A stretch of DNA of 64,000 nucleotides from CAMDBL01 sp964498125 (GTDB taxonomy: Bacteria; Pseudomonadota; Alphaproteobacteria; Rhizobiales; Hyphomicrobiaceae), in assembly GCA_964498125.1 (NCBI GenBank), contig CAZCGE010000079.1, forward strand, positions 1 through 64,000. Direction: 5' to 3'. The position numbers and the translations under genes are program-made. Below, one piece after another: positions 1 to 7,359 of this stretch. The notes beneath the pieces were generated by a model that had not been told where the DNA came from, ran no database searches, and was given only the letters and a program-made list of their open reading frames with translations. Position 1 is the stretch's first letter. Each line of letters begins with the position of its first letter.

Positions 1-645
1 AAGTCGCTGCTCGCGTCCGAAGGTGAGCGATGCGCAGTCACAGGTAAGCTCGTCATTCCAGGACTTCTTGAGGAGTGCTCGGTCTCCCACTCGAGGGTGC
101 TTCCATCGGAACTCGAACGAAGCACAGTTTCTGGAAGAAGATCACTCCGCAAATTTTTCGTGACGAGTAGTTTCTCAGGAGCTCGCATCTTGCAGGAGGA
201 GGCTATTACTTCTGCTGCTGGTCTATTCTGCACCCCGGACGAAGCCCGGCCCTGCCTTTGGAGCAGTCAAAGATGTCATCCGACAGATCTCCGTAAGTGC
301 GCCATCACAGGCGTACCGTTCCATTTCAAGTATGCGACCATCGACGAGCCAGCGAGACTCCAGATTTTAGTCGACCTACTCGACCGTACTGCTCACACCA
401 CCGACGCTTCAGAGTCGTGGCCGCAGATAGCCGAAAAGGCAGCCGCGATAGTTCGGGGCAAATACAAAATTGAAGCCGCTCAATTCTCTCCCGACAGGCG
501 GCATCTTGCTGCGACGGCCGAAGTCCGCACCATATTTGGATTCCGCTCGCAGTTCGTCGGCTTCATATGTTCGCTTGAAAACAAAGCAGTCGTCGGACAC
601 ATCGCTCAAGGCAAACGCACCCCTGGTGGTTGGATGCCTTCATGA
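1..645 (+). CDS. C-terminal part of an unidentified Cys/Ser-rich repeat protein (5' end outside window)
   Basis: The frame is open from base 1 to the stop at 643-645, so this is the 3' part of a longer gene. The visible N-terminal half is a tandem array of about 15-residue units that begin with C or S: CAVTGKLVIPGLLEE (31-75), CSVSHSRVLPSELER (76-120), STVSGRRSLRKFFVT (121-165), SSFSGARILQEEAIT (166-210), a 14-residue unit (211-252), CLWSSQRCHPTDLRK (253-297) and a last unit starting CAITG (298). Units share [CS]-x-[VFWI]-[TS]-[GHS] at the start, often Pro at position 10 and Leu at 13. The remaining tail (about 100 residues) shows no motif I know. The Cys residues could once have bound metal, but many are Ser. 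I do not recognise the family; an ATG at 97 lies inside the repeats and is not a credible start. Confidence 0.6.
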   Translation, partial: KSLLASEGERCAVTGKLVIPGLLEECSVSHSRVLPSELERSTVSGRRSLRKFFVTSSFSGARILQEEAITSAAGLFCTPDEARPCLWSSQRCHPTDLRKCAITGVPFHFKYATIDEPARLQILVDLLDRTAHTTDASESWPQIAEKAAAIVRGKYKIEAAQFSPDRRHLAATAEVRTIFGFRSQFVGFICSLENKAVVGHIAQGKRTPGGWMPS

Positions 646-2097
646 AATTTTGCAGGCCTTAAAAATGGTTGCATCCACAATCGCCGGCCCACAAGCCGAT
701 CTCAACCTCGGCATACATACATTCGTCGACGGCACCGCTACCGACCCCGTCGTCATCGACACGAGCGTCCCGGCCACTCATTCAATAGATTACGTTGTGG
801 CAGGCAACTCCAGCCTCACGTCTACGACTAGGCACCGAAATCCGCCACCACGAAATAACATAAGCGCGACAAGGCCCGGCACGGCCCGACAGGTCTCGAC
901 ATGTCGCGACACGCTACGGCCTTCCTCGATGCCAATGTCGCGCCGTGTTGAGGCTTCAGCGTCTTTCATTGCTGTCGGGTGCACCCTCCCCTGTCGCAGC
1001 TAGGCTCGGGTCAGGCCTTCGCGCTCCGAGCCCGTCGGGCTTTGATCCTTCGCGCATGATGACGGTCACAGTTTGGCCCTGTCCATCGGTCGAGAATATG
1101 CAAAAGCCGACATCTGCCGGAGTGCCGGCGCCGCTCGTCACATCACAGATCAAGTCCGCTGTCTGGGGTATCGCGTCGACCTCACGCGTCCCTGGTCAGA
1201 TCCCGAACTTCATCGCGAAGTGGATGGCATCACGCATCTTGACTCCACGTCGACTTCGCGATCACTTCTTACGCTCGGTGGTCTGCGCGCAACGTGATTG
1301 ACCCTCCTCGACGTTTCGCTGCGGCGAAGCGCATGGTCCGCAGTTGGATGTATCGCGTCAGCTCGGGAATGCCTGCCCGCCAGCGCGATTGTACTGCAAT
1401 AGTGGGATGCAGTTGGTCGATGCCGCAGTCGTCGACAACAGGAGGTGTCGGAAAGTGACTGAAACTAGCGGCCACCTAACCCAAGTCCGCATGGTGCCGT
1501 GTTGTGGTTGCCTGTGCGTCGCGCCATCGGACGCACGTCGATTTCGCCGCATCGCGCGGATCGTGCGAAGAGCGCGTAAAGCGGGCTACCTGTGGACACG
1601 CCGCGGCAAGAGCATGAGGCCATCCTAGATCGCAACTATGGCTGGTGAACAATCAGCCATGGCACTCACCGACCCGCCACGGGATACGAACGATGCCGAG
1701 GTCCCTGCCACGACGGATAGCTCATCCGGTCAGCGCACCTTCCAGTGGTCTTTCAGCTGGCCCCGGCGACCCTAAGGTGACGACTGGGGAGATCTCAAGA
1801 TTTGTGCGCTAAGCAACGCTAAGTCGGACAATGTGAGAACGCGTAACCGGACTGCCGCTCGCTGCCGACGGCGGTTCGAACTATGCTCGGCGTGTGCGGA
1901 GGTACTGGGATCGACTGGCGTGCCGCGTGCGTTCTGGGCACATGGTCGGTGCTTGTGACCGAAGCCAGCATGTGAGCGGCGGAGCTATGCAGGAGCGGAC
2001 ATTGGTCCGAGAGCAACCGGCGACGTCACGACGCAAGAGGGCCGAGTCTGTTATCTTGGGGGCATTGGAGCGTCGCGTTGGCAACGTGAACGGTAGT
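646..2097. other. Intergenic stretch without a supportable gene
   Basis: Overlapping open frames on both strands occur here, but none has recognisable domains, a good ribosome binding site or amino-acid composition typical of a protein (they are rich in Arg, Ser, Pro and Cys, as expected for out-of-frame GC-rich DNA). It may be decayed accessory DNA. I see no tRNA, no insertion-sequence ends and no long repeat. Confidence 0.5.
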
Positions 2098-2184
2098 CTA
2101 GAACCAGCGGCCCCTGCCGTAAAAGCCGCCACCGCCGAGAACTAACAATACGATAATAATCAGCAAAAGTGTCGTCGTGTCCAT
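2098..2184 (-). CDS. 28-residue single-pass membrane peptide
   Basis: The frame starts at an ATG (2182-2184) preceded by a strong Shine-Dalgarno sequence, GGAGGGTATC, and encodes 28 residues: a short polar start MDTTT, a hydrophobic helix of Leu/Ile/Val (about residues 6-16), a glycine run GGGG and an aromatic/arginine tail FYGRGRWF. This layout (one transmembrane helix, Gly-rich linker, Arg/Trp tail) matches tiny membrane peptides common in rhizobia. Longer upstream extensions of the frame lack a ribosome binding site and look non-coding. Function unknown. The RBS together with the helix makes it more likely real than chance. Confidence 0.55.
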   Translation of the reverse strand: MDTTTLLLIIIVLLVLGGGGFYGRGRWF

Positions 2185-2513
2185 GATACCCTCCAGCGGG
2201 CTAGCGGTCGAACCAGTGCCGACACTAGTAGAACGCGCCAGCTCCCCAAAGGGTTCCAACGCAAAAACCGCGGCAACAGTAAAAATCGAAGTGCAAGAGA
2301 GATCGTAAAATTTGATTGCCTCGCGGAAAGAATGACCATGCCTTTGTCGTGCTCGCCGGGCGGTGCCAGCGCAACTATACACAAGCCGACATTGCCCATT
2401 GTTCGGACGGTGGCGCCGACACTTCGTTTTCGCATGTCCGCTTATTGCGGACTCGTGTCAGTTGCGAATCGATCTAATATCCTTGCACCGTCAAGTGAAA
2501 ACGGAGACTCGTC
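2185..2513. other. Intergenic region between divergent genes
   Basis: It lies between the minus-strand 28-residue peptide and the plus-strand gene starting at 2514. It should hold both promoters, but I could not pick a -35/-10 pair with good spacing. TAATAT at 2475-2480 is a possible -10 element for the plus-strand gene. Confidence 0.3.
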
Positions 2514-3374
2514 GTGAAATTCGTCATCACCAAAATCTCGAATCATGGCGTCTCGCACCCGTTCGTCGCCCGTCTGTCAGTGCAGACCAGTGAGTTGATC
2601 AAGTGGGCTGACTTGTCGAAGGAAGATCAGCAAGCCGTCACCGAGCTGTACATGGCGACGCTCCAGCCGCGCTTGCTAAAATGTTTCGATATTCTTTGCC
2701 GACTGCGGAATGCCGCAGAGAAAAGTGCGGCGAGCGCGGTGAACGAGCAGAAGCAGAACGACGGGCGAATTATGGCAATGCCCTATGTCGTTGGCTTGCA
2801 AGGTGAGGTCGAGTCCTTCCTCTACGAGACCAAGAACTATTTGCGCGACTTGCTGAACGTATTTCGCATCTTCTTTGGCTTCAATAGGATCGCGGCGTCA
2901 CAATTCTATGATGTGAAAGGCAAGGGAGAGAGCCAAATAGGTGCTTGGTCGAGAAAGAAGTTCGGCGAGGGCGATGACCTGACCAACCTGCTCAAGAGCG
3001 AGCAAGCCTGGGTTGAGCAATTGGCTCGAATGAGGGACGCGGTAGAGCATCCTGGCGGTTGGTCTGGATCGCTGACCATTCACAACGTTCGCTTGCATCA
3101 CCAAGGATTTATTCCACCGAGCTGGTCACGCACCGGCTGTCCAGCTAGCGACATTTTCATGGACATGGAAACGACGATGGACAATCTCTTGACCATCGCT
3201 GAAGACCTATTGGTGGCGTGCATCCAGAAGCGATCAAAGTTCCCGGCAATTGCGTTCTATGAGATCGCAGAGAACGATCGGGATCCCGACATGCCCCAGC
3301 GTCTCAGAGTAGGGCTTGAACCAGGGCTGGAGCGCAACCTGGTTGAAAGAGAGGCTCAAGACCCCAAGGCATAG
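2514..3374 (+). CDS. Hypothetical protein, possible HEPN-like helical domain
   Basis: This 286-residue soluble protein starts at GTG with GGAG seven bases upstream. It is predominantly helical and charged, with no signal peptide or membrane helix. Residues 174-179 read RDAVEH, an RX4H arrangement like the catalytic/RNA-binding motif of HEPN nucleases, placed after a long helical segment as in HEPN folds; the motif is short and could be coincidental. The end of the gene is only 8 bp from the end of the convergent gene at 3383. The accessory surroundings (transposon, toxin-antitoxin) are compatible with a defence or stress role, but that is inference. Alternative: an uncharacterised cytosolic protein unrelated to HEPN. 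Confidence 0.65.
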   Translation: MKFVITKISNHGVSHPFVARLSVQTSELIKWADLSKEDQQAVTELYMATLQPRLLKCFDILCRLRNAAEKSAASAVNEQKQNDGRIMAMPYVVGLQGEVESFLYETKNYLRDLLNVFRIFFGFNRIAASQFYDVKGKGESQIGAWSRKKFGEGDDLTNLLKSEQAWVEQLARMRDAVEHPGGWSGSLTIHNVRLHHQGFIPPSWSRTGCPASDIFMDMETTMDNLLTIAEDLLVACIQKRSKFPAIAFYEIAENDRDPDMPQRLRVGLEPGLERNLVEREAQDPKA

Positions 3375-3382
3375 CAGAAGCC

Positions 3383-4006
3383 CTAGTACCCACGTGAAAT
3401 CTTTCTCAAAACCTGCTTGCGGTCGAAGTGCAACTGATCATAAGTACCGCTTCTTCCGTCCTTCTCTATAACGACGTTCGGGTCTTCAAGGTAACTGTAG
3501 TAGTTGATCTTAGCCGAGCGCCAGAAATCTGCTGGTATTGTTGAAAGAGCGCTGTCCCTCACCCCAGCATTGCGGCCGGCGAAACGGCCAAAGACGGTCA
3601 GCTTCTCCAGAGCAGCAAGTCCCTGCAGCCTGATGAAAAGATCGACGACGCTTTCCTGTACTTCCTTATCTAATGGGCTATTTGCAGATGTGACGGCGCG
3701 AGGAGCGGCGTACTGCACTACCTCTTCCAAAGACATCTCTGCTGATGGCTTTGTGTCGGGCGGAACCATCATCTTCTCGACCCAGTCGTGAAGCCACTGA
3801 GGCCCGCGTCCGCTGGCCGTTGCCAATACGGCGAACAGTAGCAGCACACCCATTCCCGTGAGGAGTACTGCAGCCACGGGCAACCAATCCTCAAGGATAC
3901 AGCGCCAAGAGATGCACACATCGGCAGGCGACGGCTTCAGCGCCGCCAACCCGCTCAAAATCAAAGCAAGAAGCGCAACAATCGGCGTCAGAAATCCGCC
4001 CCCCAT
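3383..4006 (-). CDS. Hypothetical membrane protein with two N-terminal transmembrane helices
   Basis: A 207-residue protein with start ATG preceded by GGGAGG nine bases upstream. Two hydrophobic segments (about residues 5-22 and 43-63) bracket a short loop with two Cys (VCISWRCILEDW), followed by a cytosolic or periplasmic domain of about 140 residues rich in charged residues and without a motif I recognise. It converges on the 2514-3374 gene with an 8-bp gap, so the two are not one operon. Function unknown. Confidence 0.6.
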   Translation of the reverse strand: MGGGFLTPIVALLALILSGLAALKPSPADVCISWRCILEDWLPVAAVLLTGMGVLLLFAVLATASGRGPQWLHDWVEKMMVPPDTKPSAEMSLEEVVQYAAPRAVTSANSPLDKEVQESVVDLFIRLQGLAALEKLTVFGRFAGRNAGVRDSALSTIPADFWRSAKINYYSYLEDPNVVIEKDGRSGTYDQLHFDRKQVLRKISRGY

Positions 4007-4735
4007 TGGAATTTGCCTCCCGATGTTATTGACGCAGTCCGGATACCACGGAGGCCAACATAGTAGGTGTCAAGTATCATTGTACATGAGTGCCCGCGCA
4101 CCCCTTGGGCAAACGCTGCGTGTCGCGGGATCACGATCCCATCCCCGATGAAGGTCGCTTGAGCAGCTTTCTGTTGTCGCTTCCACTGAGGTGCCTTCAC
4201 ACGCACCCATCCGCGTCGAACGCACCAGCTCCCGATCTGACATGCAGTCCAAAGCTGCAAGGCTGCGAAATCGTCGGCAATGGTTTAATATCCGCTCGTG
4301 AGGTCGATCCGTTGCGCGAGTGGCCGAGGTCGGGATCGTTCTTATAAGCCCGGGCCGCGTCTGCCGTCGAAAATGATCTGGTGACTTGTCCTTCCCCCCA
4401 AAGTCTCGAACTAAAACGGTGCGCGCTCGCGCGGTCAGATCAATCCCTATGACGGAGATGGCCTCCACTTCGGATCAACGGTATTCGGCTCCGGGCATCG
4501 GATTGACCGCAGATGGCCCGTTGCAGGAAGTCGCCTTCCGGTAAGTGACGAACTTACAGCGGACGTACTGACGAGATGCGCGGCCGGGTCGCTTCGTGCT
4601 GAGGCCGGACTCCGCTTTCTCTGCATTGCCGACGCCAACACATCTATTTTCCGGACACGGGTTTCGCCTGGAAATTCTACCCCCGACGTGGGGACAAGTA
4701 TCTTCCTGCCAAAGGCCTCCTGATATACTGCGACC
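4007..4735. other. Intergenic stretch, no supportable gene
   Basis: Several overlapping open frames on both strands lack ribosome binding sites, domains and plausible composition. The only signal I can support is the -10 element at its right edge (4724-4729). Confidence 0.45.
4724..4729 (+). promoter_or_regulatory. Putative -10 element, TATACT, six bases before the ATG
   Basis: TATACT is followed by GCGACC and then the ATG at 4736. Transcription would begin at or very near the start codon, suggesting a leaderless mRNA; no Shine-Dalgarno is present. The same arrangement (TATACT, GCGGAC, ATG) precedes the gene at 5401. No clear -35 box is visible. Confidence 0.4.
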
Positions 4736-5338
4736 ATGACCGACCAGCCCCGACCTGTCGCGACCAGCCCCGACCAATATTCTCTGACCATTGAAGAGGC
4801 TGCGACACGCTACGAGTACGCTGGTCATCCCCGCACCATTCGAAGCATTCAGCGTTACTGCGCCAAGGGGCATCTCGATTGTCTGCGACAGGAGACGACG
4901 TTCGGCGAAAAGTTCATGATCACGCCGGAATCTGTCGCACGTCACATCGCGCAAATCGATGAATTAGCAAGTGTGACCAGACGCGACGAGCCGCGACCAG
5001 ACGCGACAACTGTCGCCGCGCCTACCATGGCAATTGCAGAGCAGCAGCCGGCGGCGACACAAGACGACCTGCCGCGACAGGACGCGCCAAGTCGCGCCGC
5101 ACCGGTCGAGCCGGAAGTCGACAATCGATACGTGCAACAGCTCGAACGCGAGAATGGATTCTTACGCGAACAGATCTCGGTCAAGGATGCGCAGATCACC
5201 GAGCTTGGCGTTCGAGCCCGGGAGACCAACGTGCTGATCAAAGGATTGCAGGAATTGTTCCTGGCCTTGAACCCCGGCCGATCCGAACCGCGCACGCACT
5301 ACAATACCGACAACGCATCCGATCAGCCGCAACATTGA
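4736..5338 (+). CDS. DNA-binding protein with N-terminal HTH and C-terminal coiled coil, plasmid/phage type
   Basis: A 200-residue protein. Residues about 15-75 (SLTIEEAATRYEYAG ... RTIRSIQRYCAKGHLDC) resemble a MerR/excisionase-like helix-turn-helix that reads an ordered recognition segment. The middle is Pro/Ala/Asp-rich and probably disordered. Residues about 128-170 (YVQQLERENGFLREQ ...) form a heptad-like coiled coil, suggesting dimerisation. Proteins of this layout sit beside winged-helix replication or regulatory proteins in plasmids and integrative elements, which matches the next gene 62 bp downstream. The start codon directly follows a -10 box, so translation is probably leaderless. 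Exact role (partition, replication control or regulation) is not determined. Confidence 0.6.
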   Translation: MTDQPRPVATSPDQYSLTIEEAATRYEYAGHPRTIRSIQRYCAKGHLDCLRQETTFGEKFMITPESVARHIAQIDELASVTRRDEPRPDATTVAAPTMAIAEQQPAATQDDLPRQDAPSRAAPVEPEVDNRYVQQLERENGFLREQISVKDAQITELGVRARETNVLIKGLQELFLALNPGRSEPRTHYNTDNASDQPQH

Positions 5339-5388
5339 ACAGGGCAGGGGACGTGTGCACAACCGGGCTTGGGGCTCGCAATTGACGC

Positions 5389-5394
5389 TATACT
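5389..5394 (+). promoter_or_regulatory. Putative -10 element, TATACT, six bases before the ATG
   Basis: TATACT is followed by GCGGAC and the ATG at 5401, a near copy of the arrangement at 4724. The shared sequence suggests both genes use the same promoter type and make leaderless transcripts. TTGGGG at 5369-5374 is a weak -35 candidate with short spacing. Confidence 0.4.
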
Positions 5395-5400
5395 GCGGAC

Positions 5401-5751
5401 ATGGAAGGCATCGGCAACCGGCTGGCGGAGATCGCGCGCAACATCGAGATCGTCGGCGCCGATCCAGTCACCAAACACGGCTTTACCCAGGTGCCGAACG
5501 TCATCCTGACCAACAAGGAACTGAGCGTCGGCGGCAAGCTTGCCTACGCCATGTTGCTCAAATACGCCTGGAGCGATAACGCCTGCTTTCCCGGCCAGCA
5601 GCGCCTCGCCGTCGATATGGGGGCGGGGGAGCGTAGCATCCGCACCTACCTCAAAGAACTCGAAGAAGCCGGACTGCTCGAAGTGACCCAGCGCGGCTTG
5701 GGCAAGACAAATCTTTATCGTCTGCATCTGACCGTGAAGAAGCGCGTATGA
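5401..5751 (+). CDS. Winged-helix protein of the HTH_36 / plasmid replication-initiator type
   Basis: A 116-residue protein. Residues about 25-105 match the winged-helix domain seen in small replication or phage regulatory proteins: a leader FTQVPNVILTNKELS, then GKLAYAMLLKYAW, a CFPGQQRLA segment, and the recognition helix region ERSIRTYLKELEEAGLL followed by a wing ending NLYRL. Family members begin replication or regulate it in plasmid-like elements, and some are larger with extra C-terminal domains; this one consists of little more than the DNA-binding domain. Palindromic iteron-like repeats start 14 bp after the stop, then an AT-rich stretch, an arrangement seen at plasmid origins. The IS30 element follows at once and may have cut the module short. 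Confidence 0.6.
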   Translation: MEGIGNRLAEIARNIEIVGADPVTKHGFTQVPNVILTNKELSVGGKLAYAMLLKYAWSDNACFPGQQRLAVDMGAGERSIRTYLKELEEAGLLEVTQRGLGKTNLYRLHLTVKKRV

Positions 5752-5764
5752 TCGTTGCCAGCCT

Positions 5765-5833
5765 TGACCGGCAAATATTGCCGGTCAGGACCGGCAAATA
5801 GTTCCCCTCATGACCGGCCGATATTGCCGCTCA
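5765..5833. repeat. Iteron-like palindromes built on TGACCGGCAA
   Basis: A perfect palindrome with 10-base arms TGACCGGCAA / TTGCCGGTCA and spacer ATA lies at 5765-5787. A further half-site GACCGGCAAATA follows at 5789-5800, and a decayed palindrome TGACCGGCCG-ATA-TTGCCGCTCA at 5811-5833. The next 90 bases are strongly AT-rich. Position right after a replication-type winged-helix gene suggests operators or origin iterons; a transcription terminator is less likely because no T-run follows the palindrome. Confidence 0.5.
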
Positions 5834-5918
5834 CTCTATATAAGAATACGCATTTGAGAATACTCATGTATAAAATACCCAGTATTGGGATTTTAAATAA
5901 AAAGAAGAAGAAATCCGG

Positions 5919-7047
5919 AATGCACCAGAAAAGAATGAAAATTCTCTTTTGAAACGCAACGTCGTAGCATACGACACATATGAAAAAGCGTGCCCGTTTC
6001 CGCCATTTAACCGCCCACCATCGTGACCGTCTCCATGCTCTGTACGGACAGGGTCACACCCAGAGAGACATCGCCCGGGTCCTCGGGGTGAGCCCGAGTG
6101 CCATCTCCCGCGAGCTCCACCGGTACGGCAAGACCACCTGGCGGTACTCAGCAGACGTAGCCCAGAGGGATGCCGAGGAGAAGCGCAGCCACAGCAAACG
6201 ACCCGGCATGAAGATCGAGAGTGACCCGGCACTCAGGGCATTCATCATCAAACACCTCATGCGCCTCCGCTCACCCGACGAGATCAGTGGGCGCATGAAG
6301 CGGGATGACATCACTCCCCGCGTGGGCACTGCCGCCATATACAAGTGGCTGTACAGCCCCGATGGTGCACCATACTGCAGATACCTCTGCACCAGACGGA
6401 CTCGCAAGAAGCGACAAAGTCGGCTCTCAAAAAAGGTACTCATCCCAGACCGCATCTCCCTCGAGAAATTGCCCGACACGACAGGTCTCGTGCACACGGA
6501 GGGCGACCTCTTTGTCTCACCCATGCGGACTCACTCGACCGTCTGTGGACTCCTGGTGGTGGAGAAAGAGAGTCTGCTATTCACGGGAGAACTCATTCCC
6601 AACAAGAGAGCAGTATCCATCGTGCCGGCAATGCGTTCGGCAACGAGACATGCCGACACCTGCACCCTGGACAACGGCATCGAGAACGTCCATCACAAGG
6701 AGTTTGGGATTGCTTCGTACTTCTGTGACCGTGGTGCACCGACCCAGAAGCCTCGTGTCGAAGGTGCCATCGGGCTCACTCGTCGGTGGTTTCTTCCCAA
6801 GGGGACCGATCTCTCACTGCTCACCAATGCCACCTACCAATCCCAGCTCCACTACTTCAACCTCAAATATCGGAAGAGTCTTGGGTACCGGAGTGCGTAT
6901 GAGGCAGCGCTGGAGCGGGGTATCATTGCCAGGATTCCGAGAGGCTCATTAAAAGAGGCCGTTGCATTTCGCTAGAGAATTTACAGAAGCGACCACTTGA
7001 CAACACTACAAAGATGTTGTGCTGTAACTTTCTATTCTTGGTGCATT
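5919..7047 (+). mobile_element. IS30-family insertion sequence with imperfect terminal inverted repeats
   Basis: The left end AATGCACCAGAAAAGAA (5919 onward) and the reverse complement of the right end, AATGCACCAAGAATAGAA (ending at 7047), agree at nine outer bases without a gap and at most of the next eight with one base inserted. They bracket a single transposase gene, and the 1129-bp length fits the IS30 family. I see no clear target-site duplication. Codon and base composition inside are less GC-rich than the chromosome to the right, in line with recent arrival. Confidence 0.7.
5980..6975 (+). CDS. IS30-family transposase
   Basis: The 331-residue length fits the family. Residues about 8-48 form the IS30 helix-turn-helix (LTAHHRDRLHALY ... 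TQRDIARVLGVSPSAISREL). The DDE catalytic core is visible as EGD (first Asp, in VHTEGDLF), LDNG (second Asp, in TCTLDNGIEN) and the Glu in PRVEGAIGLTRRWF, followed by the LPKGTDLS motif typical of IS30. The last residues read YRSAYEAAL, like the usual C-terminus. No frameshift or internal stop, so it may be active. Family knowledge: cut-and-paste via circular intermediates, with terminal repeats of 20-30 bp. Confidence 0.9.
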   Translation: MKKRARFRHLTAHHRDRLHALYGQGHTQRDIARVLGVSPSAISRELHRYGKTTWRYSADVAQRDAEEKRSHSKRPGMKIESDPALRAFIIKHLMRLRSPDEISGRMKRDDITPRVGTAAIYKWLYSPDGAPYCRYLCTRRTRKKRQSRLSKKVLIPDRISLEKLPDTTGLVHTEGDLFVSPMRTHSTVCGLLVVEKESLLFTGELIPNKRAVSIVPAMRSATRHADTCTLDNGIENVHHKEFGIASYFCDRGAPTQKPRVEGAIGLTRRWFLPKGTDLSLLTNATYQSQLHYFNLKYRKSLGYRSAYEAALERGIIARIPRGSLKEAVAFR

Positions 7048-7051
7048 TAGA

Positions 7052-7110
7052 ATGGCTCAACAGAGCCACAGAATAGGGCAGTGGCGAATATATGGCTTAA
7101 CAGAGCCATT
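7052..7110. repeat. Two copies of a 19-bp near-palindrome ATGGCT-AACAGAGCCA
   Basis: ATGGCTCAACAGAGCCACA (7052-7070) and ATGGCTTAACAGAGCCATT (7092-7110) lie in direct orientation 40 bp apart, just right of the IS30 end. Each has short inverted arms ATGGCT / AGCCA(T/C). The reverse complement, beginning GGCTCTGTT, resembles the outer bases of IS6-family terminal repeats, so they may be leftover transposon ends; a protein binding site is the alternative. Confidence 0.4.
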
Positions 7111-7168
7111 TTCCCCATGTCGCACATCATTTTATTTACGACATGCAAACTGGCCGAGAAGCCGATGA

Positions 7169-7315
7169 GCGATTGGATCGCTGCTCGGTGTTGTTGTCGG
7201 CGTCTATCTCGCGGCATGGGGGCCGACCGACCTGCTGAGGGTAATCCTCGCGTCGACCTTGGCGGCTTTATCAGCGATCTGGGCACTGATCGGAGTGGGC
7301 CGCTGGGGAGCTTGA
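7169..7315 (+). pseudogene. 3' fragment of a membrane-protein gene
   Basis: Frame 7169-7312 with stop TGA at 7313-7315 encodes a convincing pair of transmembrane segments (IGSLLGVVVGVYLAAWG, then LLRVILASTLAALSAIW and LIGVGRWGA) but is preceded in frame by a stop at 7166 and has no start codon. It looks like the C-terminal end of a gene for a polytopic membrane protein, possibly of the TauE/SafE permease type. The rest was probably lost when the neighbouring transposon DNA arrived. The stop lies 44 bp before the MFS gene. Confidence 0.5.
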
Positions 7316-7359
7316 TCCAACTCACTTGCGCCGATCATTCATCCGCATATGCTTGGTGA

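Noticed and set aside
470..1301. Overlapping plus-strand ORFs of 118-177 codons
   Set aside because: No ribosome site, no domain, composition typical of out-of-frame GC-rich DNA; the first overlaps the real C-terminal repeat gene.
1860..1890. GGTTCGAAC stretch resembling a tRNA T arm
   Set aside because: No acceptor or anticodon stems can be formed around it.
4475..4954. 159-codon minus-strand ORF
   Set aside because: Arg/Ser/Cys-rich shadow that overlaps the start of the HTH gene at 4736.
7081..7359. 92-codon plus-strand ORF over the membrane fragment
   Set aside because: Cys/Arg-rich and out of frame with the clear transmembrane coding frame at 7169-7315.
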